A DNA stretch of 64,000 nt. Source: Variovorax sp. PBL-H6 (lineage in GTDB: Bacteria; Pseudomonadota; Gammaproteobacteria; Burkholderiales; Burkholderiaceae_C). The stretch spans positions 3,844,001-3,908,000 of the forward strand of contig NZ_LR594659.1 of NCBI RefSeq assembly GCF_901827155.1. The letters are read 5' to 3'. Positions 19,701-28,291 of the stretch are shown here, in pieces (position 1 is the first letter of the stretch; each line of letters opens with the position of its first letter). Both the position numbers and the translations under genes were made by a program. The notes under the pieces were generated by a model. It was not told where the DNA came from. It worked only from the letters and a program-made list of their open reading frames with translations, and ran no database searches.

Positions 19701-19716
19701 TGACATGAATATGACA
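19701..19716 (-). promoter_or_regulatory. Pho box upstream of pstS
   Basis: TGTCATATTCATGTCA contains two perfect TGTCA half-sites 11 bp apart, matching the PhoB consensus. Confidence 0.85.
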
Positions 19717-19765
19717 CCCTCCTCAGAGGGAGAGCGGCCGTCACTGTGGGCGAATTCCATGACGA

Positions 19766-19781
19766 TGTCACACAAACGTCA
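19766..19781 (+). promoter_or_regulatory. Pho-box-like site facing ppx
   Basis: TGTCACACAAACGTCA reads on the plus strand as TGTCA and CGTCA spaced 11 bp apart. It is 104 bp upstream of the ppx ATG and back-to-back with the pstS Pho box. I see no clear -10. Confidence 0.5.
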
Positions 19782-19884
19782 TGCTCCCTGCCTGGCCTGG
19801 GCAGGCCCGTGCCGCGGTGCCTGCCTACGCAGCACCGGGCGGCCGTGAGGCTACGATCAGGGCCCTGCGCTTCTCCATCTCGAC

Positions 19885-21402
19885 ATGCAAAACGGAACCC
19901 GCCTCGCCGCGGTCGATCTCGGCTCGAACAGCTTCAGGCTCGAAATCGGCCGGGTCGACCACGGCCAGATCCACCGCACCGAATATCTGAAGGAGACTGT
20001 CCGGCAGGGAAACGGCCTGGACGCGGCCCGCAATCTCACGCCAGAGGCCATGCAGCGCGGCTGGGAGACCCTCGCCCGCTTTGGTGAGCGGCTGGCGGGC
20101 TTCAAGCGCTCGCAGGTCCGCGCGGTGGCCACCCAGACCCTGCGAGAAGCCCGCAACCGCGACGAGTTCCTGCTGCGCGCGCGCACCATCCTTGGCTTCG
20201 GCATCGACGTCATCACCGGCCGCGAGGAGGCTCGCCTCATCTACCAGGGCGTGGCGCACCTGCTGCCCCATACCGACGCCTCGGACCAGGAGCGCCGGCT
20301 GGTGGTGGACATCGGCGGCCGCTCGACCGAGATGATCATCGGCACCGGCCTGGAAGCGACCGTGATGGAGTCGTACCGGGTCGGAAGCGTCGCCTGGTCG
20401 ATGAAGCACTTTCCCGAGGCCCAATTCACCCCTGGCGCGTTCCGTGCCGCGGAGGTCGCCGCCAAGGCAGTGCTGGACGAAGCGCTCGGCACTTACGTGC
20501 CCGACCGCTGGGACGTGGCGTACGGCGCTTCCGGCACGATAGGCGCGGTCGGCGACGTGCTGGGAGCGGCCGGCGGCGAGCCTGGCGTCATCACGCGCGA
20601 CGGGCTCGACTGGCTGGTCGAGCGCCTGCTGAAGGCCGGCAGCGCCGACCGCTTGCGCATCGAGGGGATGCGGGAAGACCGCAAGGCGGTGATCGGCGGC
20701 GGCGTGAGCGTGCTGCGGGCCGTCTTCGACTTGCTCGAGATCGACGAGATGAAGGTGGCGCAGGGCGCCCTGCGCCACGGCGTGCTCCATGAGCTGCTCG
20801 AGCGCGACGAGAGCGTAGCCGACCTGCGTGCCGCCACGGTCGCGCGCCTGGCCAGCCGCTTCGCGGTCGACTCCGCCCAGGTGAGGCGGGTCGGAGAGAC
20901 GGCCGCGGCGCTGTTCCTGCAACTGGAGCCGGCCTCGCGCGGCGCCGGCACCACCAGCCGCGCCGGCCGCGCGCTGCGCAAGCTCGGCTGGGCTGCACAG
21001 CTGCACGAGATCGGCACTCACATCTCGCACAGCGACTACCACAAGCACGGCGCCTACATCCTGGACAACACCGACGCACCGGGCTTCGCGGTCAACGAGA
21101 TGCATTCGCTCAGCCAGCTGGTGCTGGGCCACCGGGGCAAGCTGCGCAAGCTCGAGGGTGCGCTGGACGACGAGGTCTTCGTGCCCCAGCTGCTGGCGCT
21201 GCGGCTGTCAGTGCTCCTGTGCCATGCACGGCGTGATCCCGATCTGCAGGCGCTGCGGCTGGTGCGTGCCGACAGCCGCGTTTTCATCCTGACATGCCGC
21301 AACGGCTGGTCGGAGACCTATCCGCAATCGGCCCACCTGCTGCGCGAGGAAGTACTGGCCTGGCAGAAGACGCCCTGGCGGGTCCAGCTCGAAGGCGTCT
21401 GA
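19885..21402 (+). CDS. ppx: Exopolyphosphatase (Ppx/GppA family)
   Basis: A 505-aa enzyme of the actin-like ATPase fold. Residues 9-18 ([10 protein letters not shown]) and the motif [11 protein letters not shown] bind phosphate chains, and a C-terminal HD-like domain follows ([18 protein letters not shown]). It removes phosphate from the ends of polyphosphate, or acts on pppGpp, since the family covers both; the length and the ppk1/pst context favour exopolyphosphatase. It is convergent with sixA/ppk1. Confidence 0.93.
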   Translation: MQNGTRLAAVDLGSNSFRLEIGRVDHGQIHRTEYLKETVRQGNGLDAARNLTPEAMQRGWETLARFGERLAGFKRSQVRAVATQTLREARNRDEFLLRARTILGFGIDVITGREEARLIYQGVAHLLPHTDASDQERRLVVDIGGRSTEMIIGTGLEATVMESYRVGSVAWSMKHFPEAQFTPGAFRAAEVAAKAVLDEALGTYVPDRWDVAYGASGTIGAVGDVLGAAGGEPGVITRDGLDWLVERLLKAGSADRLRIEGMREDRKAVIGGGVSVLRAVFDLLEIDEMKVAQGALRHGVLHELLERDESVADLRAATVARLASRFAVDSAQVRRVGETAAALFLQLEPASRGAGTTSRAGRALRKLGWAAQLHEIGTHISHSDYHKHGAYILDNTDAPGFAVNEMHSLSQLVLGHRGKLRKLEGALDDEVFVPQLLALRLSVLLCHARRDPDLQALRLVRADSRVFILTCRNGWSETYPQSAHLLREEVLAWQKTPWRVQLEGV

Positions 21403-21434
21403 ATCGCAGGCCGCGGCGTGCTTGCGCCAGCTGA

Positions 21435-21896
21435 CTACAGCAGTTCGGGCGACTGCACCGTCACCACCACCGTCTGGGTGTCGCCGTCGCGCTCGCGCGT
21501 GCGGATCCACCAGACGGCGCCCTTGCGCACCGGGCAGCTGTCCTGCTTGAGCCCTAGCAGCAGCGAGATGGCCTGGCCCAGCGACGGCTGATGGCCGACC
21601 AGCAACACCACCGACTTGCCATTGGGCCAGCCGGCGCCGCCCAGCAGGGCGTCCGCCGTGGTGTCGGGCGAGAGCTCGCTGCGCAGCTTGTACTTGCGGC
21701 CCAGCGCAAGCACCGTCTGCTCGCAACGCCGCGCCGGGCTGCAGACGACGCGCGTGCCCTCGGGCAACTGCCGGTCCAGCCAGGCGGCCATGCGCTTGGC
21801 CTGCTTCTCGCCGCGCGGTGTCAGCGAGCGCTGCAGGTCGTCGCAACCTTCGGTCCAGTCCTCGGCCTCGGCATGACGCCAGAAGATCAGGTCCAT
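21435..21896 (-). CDS. sixA: SixA-type phosphohistidine phosphatase
   Basis: A 153-aa histidine phosphatase (phosphoglycerate-mutase fold) with the catalytic motif FWRHAEAEDW at the N-terminus and the second His in LVGHQPSLGQ. SixA enzymes dephosphorylate histidine phosphotransfer domains and PTS components. The start MDLIFWRHA fits the family; a longer upstream frame overlaps ppk1. It begins 7 bp after the ppk1 stop, so it is co-transcribed with polyphosphate kinase. This pairing suggests, but does not prove, a role linked to the phosphohistidine chemistry of PPK. Confidence 0.88.
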   Translation of the reverse strand: MDLIFWRHAEAEDWTEGCDDLQRSLTPRGEKQAKRMAAWLDRQLPEGTRVVCSPARRCEQTVLALGRKYKLRSELSPDTTADALLGGAGWPNGKSVVLLVGHQPSLGQAISLLLGLKQDSCPVRKGAVWWIRTRERDGDTQTVVVTVQSPELL

Positions 21897-21903
21897 GCAG
21901 GCC

Positions 21904-24093
21904 TCACACGCGCGACGCGGCCCGGACGCGGCCCCGCGACGAGTAGCGGACCATGAGGGCGGTTTGCGCACCATGGGCCTGGACCGCACGCGGCGCGCCC
22001 TCCTCTCCCTGATGCGTGTCGTGGTTGACACGGCGATAGCTTCCATCGGCGCCGAGGTCCCACGCATCGCGCCCGTCGTGCAGGTAGGCCACCAGGCACT
22101 CGTCGATCAGGCGCTGGCGCAGCACCGGATCGGTCACCGGCCAGGCCAGCTCGATGCGCCGCAGCATGTTGCGGTTCATCCAGTCGGCGCTCGACAGGTA
22201 GAGCGCCTCGTCCTCGTCCTCACGGAAATAGAACACCCGCGAATGCTCGAGAAACCGGCCGATGACCGAACGGACGCGGACGTTGTCGGTCAGGCCCGGT
22301 ACCTGGGCAGGCAGGGTGCAGGCGCCGCGCACGATCAGGTCGATCTTCACGCCCTTGCGGCCGGCGCTGACCAGCGAAGCGATCAGGGCCTCGTCGGTCA
22401 ACGCATTCATCTTCGCAACGATGCGCGTGGGCACGCCCCGTACCGCTGCGGCCCCCAAGGCGTCGATGCGTGCAATCAGGTTGCGATGCAGGTCGAAAGG
22501 CGCCATCCACATGCGGTTGAGCTTCGGCAGCCGGCTCTGGCTGGCCATGTGCACGAACACGGCTTCCATATCGGCCGTGAGCAGCCGGTCGGCAGTCAGG
22601 TGGCTGATGTCGGTGTAGAGCCTGGCGGTGAGGGGGTTGTAGTTGCCGGTGGAGAGGTGGCCGTAGCGCCGCAACACCTTGCCCTCGCGCCGCGTCACGA
22701 GCAGCATCTTGGCGTGCGTCTTCAGGCCCACGACCCCATAGACCACCTGGGCACCGATCGACTCGAGCATCTCGGCCCAGTTGATGTTGGCTTCTTCGTC
22801 GAAGCGCGCCTTGAGCTCCACGATCACCGTGACTTCCTTGCCGCGGCGAACCGCCTCGCGCAACAGCTCCATGAGCTCCGAATCGACGCCGGTACGGTAG
22901 ATGGTCTGCTTGATCGCGAGCACCTGCGGGTCCTGCACGGCCTCCCGCAGGAAGGCGAGCACGCCTTCGAAGCTCTCGAAGGGCTGGTGGATCAGCGCAT
23001 CGCCCGCCTGCAGCCGCTCGAAGAAGGACTGCCCCGGCGACAGCGAAACGGGATAGGAAGCCTGGTAAGGCGCGAAGCGAAGCTGCGGCTCGTCCAGCAG
23101 GTCGATCAACTGCGTCAGCCGCGCCAGGTTGACGGGGCCGTGCACGCGGTAGAGTGCCTCCGGCGGTAGATCGAACTGCGCCAGCAGGAAGGTCGCCAGC
23201 GACTCGGCGCAGCTGGCCGAAACTTCCAGCCGCACGGCCTGCCCGAAGTGCCGATGCTGCAGCCCCTGGCGCAGCGCTGTGCGCAGGTTCTTGACGTCTT
23301 CCTCGTCGACGGCGAGATCGGAATGTCGCGTGACGCGGAACTGCGAGAAGTCGCCCACCTCGCGCCCCGGGAACATGCCCTGCAGGTGCGCGCGCACGAT
23401 GCTCGAAAGCGCAACGAACAGCTTCTTGCCGCCGGACACCTTGGCAGGCATCGCGATCATGCGCGGCAGCACCCGGGGCACCTTGACGATGGCGATCGGG
23501 TTCTCGCGGCCGAAGGCATCCTTGCCGCCCAGGCGCACGATGAAGTTGAGCGACTTGTTGGCGACTTGTGGAAAGGGATGGGCCGGATCGAGCCCGACGG
23601 GAATCAGCAGCGGCCGGACCTCGCGCTCGTAATAGTCGTTCACCCATTTGCGCTGCGCCGTATTGCGTTCGCCATGCGAGATGACATGGATGCCTTCCTT
23701 CGCGAAGGTCGGCATCAGCTCGCCGTTGTAGAGGGCGTACTGCCGGCCCACGAGGGTATGGGCCGCCTCGGACAGGCGAGCGAAGGAGTCGACGGTGTAG
23801 TTGCCCTTCCGCTCGCCCGCCGTATGGGCGGCCAGGTGCGGCGCCATCCGGACTTCGAAGAACTCGTCGAGATTGGACGACACGATGCAAAGGTAGCGCA
23901 GCCGCTCGATCAGGGGCACCTCGGGCCGATAGGCCCAATCGAGCACGCGCTCGTTGAAAGCCAGGATGCTGTGGTCGCGATCCAGCAGGGTCAGCGACGA
24001 GCCCGCGGCGACAGGCGGGCTGTCGGCGAGGGCAGGTGAAGAAGCAAAATTGTCTGGAACAACGGGCACAGGAATGGTCGCAAGCAAGAACAT
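21904..24093 (-). CDS. ppk1: Polyphosphate kinase 1
   Basis: About 729 aa; it makes polyphosphate from ATP through a phosphohistidine. The N-terminal domain contains FNERVLDWA and LCIVSSNLDEFFEVRM. The catalytic region has IYRTGVDSELMELLREA, ELKARFDEEANI and the autophosphorylated His of YGHLSTGNYN, and the C-terminal domain shows DIAHLT-like SHLTADRLLTAD and SSADWMNRN. The start is uncertain: tandem Pho half-sites lie only 10-47 bp upstream of ATG 24093, so the transcript may begin near or inside this codon and translation may start a few codons later. GTG at 24096 and GTG at 24069 are alternatives. Confidence 0.95.
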   Translation of the reverse strand: MFLLATIPVPVVPDNFASSPALADSPPVAAGSSLTLLDRDHSILAFNERVLDWAYRPEVPLIERLRYLCIVSSNLDEFFEVRMAPHLAAHTAGERKGNYTVDSFARLSEAAHTLVGRQYALYNGELMPTFAKEGIHVISHGERNTAQRKWVNDYYEREVRPLLIPVGLDPAHPFPQVANKSLNFIVRLGGKDAFGRENPIAIVKVPRVLPRMIAMPAKVSGGKKLFVALSSIVRAHLQGMFPGREVGDFSQFRVTRHSDLAVDEEDVKNLRTALRQGLQHRHFGQAVRLEVSASCAESLATFLLAQFDLPPEALYRVHGPVNLARLTQLIDLLDEPQLRFAPYQASYPVSLSPGQSFFERLQAGDALIHQPFESFEGVLAFLREAVQDPQVLAIKQTIYRTGVDSELMELLREAVRRGKEVTVIVELKARFDEEANINWAEMLESIGAQVVYGVVGLKTHAKMLLVTRREGKVLRRYGHLSTGNYNPLTARLYTDISHLTADRLLTADMEAVFVHMASQSRLPKLNRMWMAPFDLHRNLIARIDALGAAAVRGVPTRIVAKMNALTDEALIASLVSAGRKGVKIDLIVRGACTLPAQVPGLTDNVRVRSVIGRFLEHSRVFYFREDEDEALYLSSADWMNRNMLRRIELAWPVTDPVLRQRLIDECLVAYLHDGRDAWDLGADGSYRRVNHDTHQGEEGAPRAVQAHGAQTALMVRYSSRGRVRAASRV

Positions 24094-24102
24094 CACAGTG
24101 TC

Positions 24103-24140
24103 CGACGACTTCGTGACACTTCCATGACAACTGTGTGACG
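24103..24140 (-). promoter_or_regulatory. Tandem Pho boxes upstream of ppk1
   Basis: Four half-sites occur at exact 11-bp spacing on the minus strand: CGTCA (24140-24136), TGTCA (24129-24125), TGTCA (24118-24114) and CGTCG (24107-24103). The middle pair is canonical. Confidence 0.8.
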
Positions 24141-24154
24141 CTCTTTCCGGGCTG

Positions 24155-25024
24155 TCAATTGGCCAGGAAATGTTTGCGGTAGCGCGCCGGCAGGTCGTCG
24201 ATGCGCATCAGCATCGGCAGATCGGCGGTGTTGAAGTCCGGATCCCATGCCGGCGCGCCGAGCACCCTGGCACCCAGCCGCAGGTAGCCCTTGATCAGGG
24301 CCGGCGGCTCGATGTCCAGGTCGCCGTCGAGGCGGTGCACCGGCAGCGGCAGGCGCGGCTGCACCTGGTACTGGATCGGCGCCATGTGCGTGGCCGACAG
24401 CTGGCGCCAGATGCTCGCGGCGGCGTCGCCGCTGGTCACGCCGTTCAGCCACATCGGAATGCTGGCGCAGCCGATCATGGTGTCGAGCTTGTTGCGGTTC
24501 ATGAAGGCGGCAAGCGCGCCCCACAATGCGAGGATCACGCCGCCCTGGCGGTGGTCGGCATGCACGCAGCTGCGGCCCAGCTCGACCATGCGCTCGCGCA
24601 GGTCGCGCAGGCGCGTCAGGTCGAACTCGGTGTCGCTGTAGGTGCTGCCCACGCGGCGGGCCTGGGCTGGCGTCAGCACGCGATAGGTGCCGATCACCTG
24701 GCGCGTGGCCTCGTCGCGCACCAGCAGGTGCTCGCAGAAGTCGTCGAACAGGTCGACGTCGTGGCCTTCCAGCGAGGTGTTCAGGCGCGCGCCCATCTCA
24801 CCGGCGAACACGTCATGGCGCAGGCGCTGTGCGGCACGAACGTCGTCCTGGTGGCGCGCCCAGCTCACGCTGATACCGCCACGGTCGACGTCGATCGGCT
24901 TGGGCAGGGCGAGCGGCGCGGCAGGAACCGGAACCGTTGCCGGCGCGCGGCCCGTTGCCGGCCACAGGGCGGCGCGCAACCCGAGTTGCGAGAATGGAAA
25001 CGTCGGCGTGGGCAGTTCTTTCAT
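24155..25024 (-). CDS. GNAT-fold acyltransferase, OlsB-like (ornithine N-alpha-acyltransferase family)
   Basis: A 289-aa protein of the OlsB/putative hemolysin group. The core shows LRHDVFAGEMGA, FCEHLLVRDEATRQVIGTYRVL, the family-typical ELGRSCVHADHRQGGVILALWGALAAFM, and GCASIPM. OlsB transfers a hydroxy-fatty acid from ACP to ornithine, the first step of phosphorus-free ornithine lipid synthesis, a well-known response to phosphate limitation in other bacteria. Position just upstream of ppk1 and a weak Pho-box-like element before the gene agree with that role. No OlsA partner is in the window, so a different acyl acceptor is possible. AAAGGG precedes ATG 25024. Confidence 0.7.
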   Translation of the reverse strand: MKELPTPTFPFSQLGLRAALWPATGRAPATVPVPAAPLALPKPIDVDRGGISVSWARHQDDVRAAQRLRHDVFAGEMGARLNTSLEGHDVDLFDDFCEHLLVRDEATRQVIGTYRVLTPAQARRVGSTYSDTEFDLTRLRDLRERMVELGRSCVHADHRQGGVILALWGALAAFMNRNKLDTMIGCASIPMWLNGVTSGDAAASIWRQLSATHMAPIQYQVQPRLPLPVHRLDGDLDIEPPALIKGYLRLGARVLGAPAWDPDFNTADLPMLMRIDDLPARYRKHFLAN

Positions 25025-25074
25025 GCGGAACCCTTTCTGCCGGCGAAGTCTGTGAGCCCGCAATGAAGCACGCG

Positions 25075-25101
25075 TGTCACGCCGATGGCAGTTGCATGAC
25101 G
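25075..25101 (-). promoter_or_regulatory. Degenerate Pho-box-like repeats upstream of the OlsB-like gene
   Basis: Half-sites CGTCA, TGCCA and TGACA (minus strand, 25101-25097, 25090-25086, 25079-25075) are spaced exactly 11 bp. Each matches TGTCA at four of five positions. The ATG of the OlsB-like gene is 50 bp downstream. Confidence 0.35.
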
Positions 25102-25163
25102 GTGGCCCGACCCGGACCTTTGGGCGTCTAATGTCTGGCGATGCGTCCCAGGAAATTTTGAAA

Positions 25164-26849
25164 ATGACGGCCGAATCCCCCTCCCGCAATCTTGAAACCC
25201 GGCACCACCAGATGTTCCCGACGCTGGGTGCCGCCGACATCGAGCGCGTGCGGCGCTTCGGCATCCCGCGGCACTACGCGCGCGGCGACTGCCTCTTCCG
25301 CGCCGGCGAGCCCGGGCCGGGCATGTTCCTGGTGCTGAAGGGCCTCGTGGCGATCACGCAACGCGACGGGCTGGGCCGCGTGGTCCCCATCGAGCGCCAG
25401 GGGCCCGGCCAGTTCCTAGCCGAGATCGCACAGCTCTCGGGCCGCCCTGCCCTCGTCGACGGCCATGCCGACGAGGACGTCGAAGCCCTGCTGGTCCCGC
25501 CCGAGCAGCTGCGCGCGCTCATCATCGCGGAGGCCGACCTCGGCGAGCGCCTGGTGCGTGCGATGATCCTTCGCCGGGTCGCGCTCATCGAATCGGGTGG
25601 CAGCGGCCCTGTGCTGATCGGGCCGCCGCAGTCGGCCCCCTTGCTCCGGTTGCAGAACTTTTTGCAGCGCAACGGCCATCCCTACCATGTGGTCGATGCC
25701 ACGCAGGACGCCGATGCGCGGGCCCTCCTAGAGCAGTACGGCGAGGCCGAGCTCCTGGTGGTCTGCCCCGACGGCTCGGTGGTCTCGAATCCGAGCCAGA
25801 ACGCCCTGGCGCTGTGCCTGGGCATGGTCGACTCCGCCGAGCACGACGACCTCTTCGACCTGCTCGTGGTGGGCGCTGGTCCGGCAGGCCTCGCCACCGC
25901 CGTGTACGCGGCCTCCGAAGGCCTGCGCGTGATGACCATCGATTGCCGCTCCTTCGGCGGCCAGGCCGGCGCCAGCGCGCGCATCGAGAACTACCTGGGC
26001 TTCCCGACCGGCATCTCTGGCGGCGCGCTGGCCGGTCGCGCCTTCGTGCAGGCGCAGAAGTTCGGCGTGGAGATGCTGATCCCGGCACAGGCGGCCTCCA
26101 TGGACTGCAGCGCCGCAGAAAGCCGCGGCGAGATCTCGGTCCGGCTCGCAGATGGCCGGCGGCTGCGCGCGAGGACGGTCGTCATCGCCAGCGGCGCCCG
26201 CTACCGCCGCCCGGAGGTGCCGCGGCTGGCCGATTTCGAAGGCCGCGGCATCTGGTACTGGGCCTCGGCGCTCGAAGCCAAGCTGTGCGCTCAACAGGAG
26301 GTCGCCCTGGTCGGCGGCGGCAACTCGGCGGGGCAGGCCGCTGTCTTCCTCTCGCAGCATGTGAGCAAGCTCAACCTGCTGGTGCGCGGCCCGTCGCTCG
26401 AGGCGACCATGTCGCGCTACCTCATCGACCGCATCGCCGCTGCGCCGAACATCGAGCTCCATCCCTACACCGAGCTGGTCCAGCTGCACGGCGAGCCTGG
26501 TTCGGGCCTCGACGGTGCCAGCTGGCGCGACCGCCAGAGCGGTGCCGAGTACCAGTGCCCGGCCCGCAACATCTTCCTGTTCATCGGCGCCGTGCCGGAG
26601 ACCGACTGGCTCGAGGGCTGCGGGGTCGCGCTCGACAAGCATGGGTTCGTGCTCACCGGCGAGGCGGCGCGCGGCGGCTTTCCGGCCCGCCCCGCCGCCG
26701 CCCTGGAAACCAGCGTGCCGGGCGTGTTCGCGGTCGGCGACGTGCGCTCCGGCTCGGTCAAGCGCGTGGGTGGCGCCATCGGCGAAGGCGCCGCGGTCGT
26801 GGCGCTGATCCACAAGCACCTGGCGCCGAGCGCGGTCACCACCGCCTGA
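25164..26849 (+). CDS. Cyclic-nucleotide-binding domain fused to a thioredoxin-reductase-like flavoprotein
   Basis: A 561-aa cytoplasmic protein with three parts: a cNMP-binding/Crp-like domain (about 15-130; YARGDCLFRAGEPGPGMFLVLKG), a short thioredoxin-like region (about 150-215), and a FAD/NADPH thioredoxin-reductase domain (GAGPAG near 236, GGGNSAGQAA near 383, ending VFAVGDVRSGSVKRVGGAIGEGA). Where TrxB carries CATC, this protein has a non-cysteine stretch (YWASALEA, near 362), so it should not reduce thioredoxin by the usual dithiol. AGGAAA (25150-25155) supports ATG 25164; ATG 25131 is the alternative. The physiological electron acceptor is unknown. Confidence 0.88.
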   Translation: MTAESPSRNLETRHHQMFPTLGAADIERVRRFGIPRHYARGDCLFRAGEPGPGMFLVLKGLVAITQRDGLGRVVPIERQGPGQFLAEIAQLSGRPALVDGHADEDVEALLVPPEQLRALIIAEADLGERLVRAMILRRVALIESGGSGPVLIGPPQSAPLLRLQNFLQRNGHPYHVVDATQDADARALLEQYGEAELLVVCPDGSVVSNPSQNALALCLGMVDSAEHDDLFDLLVVGAGPAGLATAVYAASEGLRVMTIDCRSFGGQAGASARIENYLGFPTGISGGALAGRAFVQAQKFGVEMLIPAQAASMDCSAAESRGEISVRLADGRRLRARTVVIASGARYRRPEVPRLADFEGRGIWYWASALEAKLCAQQEVALVGGGNSAGQAAVFLSQHVSKLNLLVRGPSLEATMSRYLIDRIAAAPNIELHPYTELVQLHGEPGSGLDGASWRDRQSGAEYQCPARNIFLFIGAVPETDWLEGCGVALDKHGFVLTGEAARGGFPARPAAALETSVPGVFAVGDVRSGSVKRVGGAIGEGAAVVALIHKHLAPSAVTTA

Positions 26850-26948
26850 ATGGCGGCACCCGCGGCGGCGGCTTCCGGCAGGCGCCCAGCATGAAAGACC
26901 ACCGGCCGCTATGCTGGCCGGCCGCCTTTCATCCGTGGAACCCCTCGC

Positions 26949-27653
26949 ATGTCCCAAGCCCCCATCGACGTCTATTCCTGGCCCACGCCCAACGGCCACA
27001 AGATCCACATCATGCTGGAGGAGTGCGGCCTCCCCTACCGGGCGCACCCGGTCAACATCGGCAAGGGCGACCAGTTCGAGCCGGGCTTCCTCAAGATCAG
27101 TCCCAACAACAAGATCCCGGCCATTACCGACCCCGAAGGCCCGGACGGCCAGCCGATCTCGCTGTTCGAGTCCGGTGCCATCCTGGTCTACCTGGCCGGC
27201 AAGACCGGCCGCTTCATGCCCCAGAGCGACCGGGGGCGCTACGAGGTGCTCCAGTGGCTGATGTTCCAGATGGGCGGCGTCGGCCCGATGCTCGGCCAGA
27301 CCCACCACTTCCGCCTCTACGCGCCGGAGAAGATCCCCTACGCGATCGACCGCTACACCAACGAGACGCGCCGGCTCTACGGCGTCATCGACAAGCAGCT
27401 CGCGAGCCACGCCTTCATCGCCGGCGACAACTACACGATCGCTGACATCGCCATCTTCCCGTGGTTGCGCAACTGGGAGGGCCAGGGCATCGTGCTGACC
27501 GATTTCCCGCACCTGAAGAAGTGGTTCGAGGGCATCGCCGCCCGGCCCGCCGTGCAGCGCGGCGTCAAGGTCCTGGCGGACCTGCGGCGGCCCATCACGG
27601 GCGACAAGGAACGCGAGGTCCTGTTCGGAAACAAGCAGTATGAGCGGCGCTGA
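26949..27653 (+). CDS. Glutathione S-transferase, YfcG/Ure2-like disulfide-bond reductase
   Basis: A 234-aa GST. The thioredoxin-fold N-terminal domain has [19 protein letters not shown] and [11 protein letters not shown], and the helical C-terminal domain has [17 protein letters not shown]. The [15 protein letters not shown] pattern is that of the YfcG/YghU (Nu-class) enzymes, which bind two glutathiones and act as disulfide-bond reductases. It is a single gene ending 42 bp before tRNA-Pro. Confidence 0.9.
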   Translation: MSQAPIDVYSWPTPNGHKIHIMLEECGLPYRAHPVNIGKGDQFEPGFLKISPNNKIPAITDPEGPDGQPISLFESGAILVYLAGKTGRFMPQSDRGRYEVLQWLMFQMGGVGPMLGQTHHFRLYAPEKIPYAIDRYTNETRRLYGVIDKQLASHAFIAGDNYTIADIAIFPWLRNWEGQGIVLTDFPHLKKWFEGIAARPAVQRGVKVLADLRRPITGDKEREVLFGNKQYERR

Positions 27654-27678
27654 GGGCCCCGGCCCGCCCGGCGCAGGC

Positions 27679-27684
27679 TAGAAT
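27679..27684 (+). promoter_or_regulatory. Candidate -10 of tRNA-Pro
   Basis: TAGAAT lies 12 bp before the tRNA and is followed by GC-rich CGCAGGCTC, the same discriminator-like sequence found after the rpmE2 -10. Confidence 0.4.
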
Positions 27685-27695
27685 CGCAGGCTCGT

Positions 27696-27772
27696 CGGGG
27701 TGTAGCGCAGCCTGGTAGCGCATCTGCTTTGGGAGCAGAGGGTCGAAGGTTCGAATCCTTTCGCCCCGACCA
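27696..27772 (+). tRNA. tRNA-Pro(UGG)
   Basis: A 77-nt cloverleaf: acceptor CGGGGTG pairs with the 3' CGCCCCG (one G-T pair), the anticodon loop CTTTGGGA gives anticodon TGG, the T-loop is TTCGAAT, and the CCA end is encoded. Confidence 0.97.
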
Positions 27773-27782
27773 TCAAAAAGTG

Positions 27783-27819
27783 AATGCCGGTAATGACTTA
27801 GCGTCGTTACCGGCATTTT
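27783..27819 (+). terminator. Hairpin terminator after tRNA-Pro
   Basis: AATGCCGGTAATGAC (27783-27797) pairs with GTCGTTACCGGCATT (27803-27817) over 15 bp with one wobble, around a 5-nt loop and followed by T residues. Confidence 0.8.
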
Positions 27820-27961
27820 GCTTTGATAGCCGTTTGTCTACGCTTTTGACGAGTGTCTACGTTTCGGGCCCGCGCGTGAAGAAGTCAGGTCGACAAGCTC
27901 GGATAGATCGAAGTGCCGGCACTCGGCCAACAAGAGACGTACGCAGCCCGGCGGGGCAGTT

Positions 27962-28291
27962 CTATAACTTGCCGGTGCCTCGGCAATGGTGGCAGGTACG
28001 CTGGCCCAGATTGTGGGGTTTCCCCTGTATCCGAAGCCCCTCGGGGGAAACCGAGTTGTACCAATGCGTTGACCCAAGGGCGAATTTGTCGTCTGAACTC
28101 TCGGGTGCAATGATCACAGTGCCATCAGCGAAGATGGAAATCCTGCGGGATGGGCCGCCCCCCGGAGCATTGATTTGAAACGTGACGTCGCCCTCGACGG
28201 CCTCTGCGGGTTGGTGGACCAGCGACAGTGAGGTTGTCGCGAGCTGACTGATTGCGAACTGCATCGAGTTCAAAAGGTCTTCGTTAGTCAT
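27962..28291 (-). CDS. Unknown 109-aa protein with C-terminal CxxCRGTG motif
   Basis: I do not recognise this protein. The N-terminal third is helical-looking (MTNEDLLNSMQFAISQLATT), the middle has beta-type segments (VTFQINAPG, ISIFADGTVIIAPE), and the end CHHCRGTG (residues 100-107) resembles one DnaJ-type zinc-ribbon repeat. AGGAGGAATG gives a strong ribosome site, and its ATG overlaps the TGA of the upstream membrane protein (ATGA), so the two form a pair. The surrounding DNA looks less GC-rich than the flanking chromosome. Located at the tRNA-Pro side of a phage remnant, it may be a phage-borne accessory gene. Confidence 0.7.
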   Translation of the reverse strand: MTNEDLLNSMQFAISQLATTSLSLVHQPAEAVEGDVTFQINAPGGGPSRRISIFADGTVIIAPESSDDKFALGSTHWYNSVSPEGLRIQGKPHNLGQRTCHHCRGTGKL

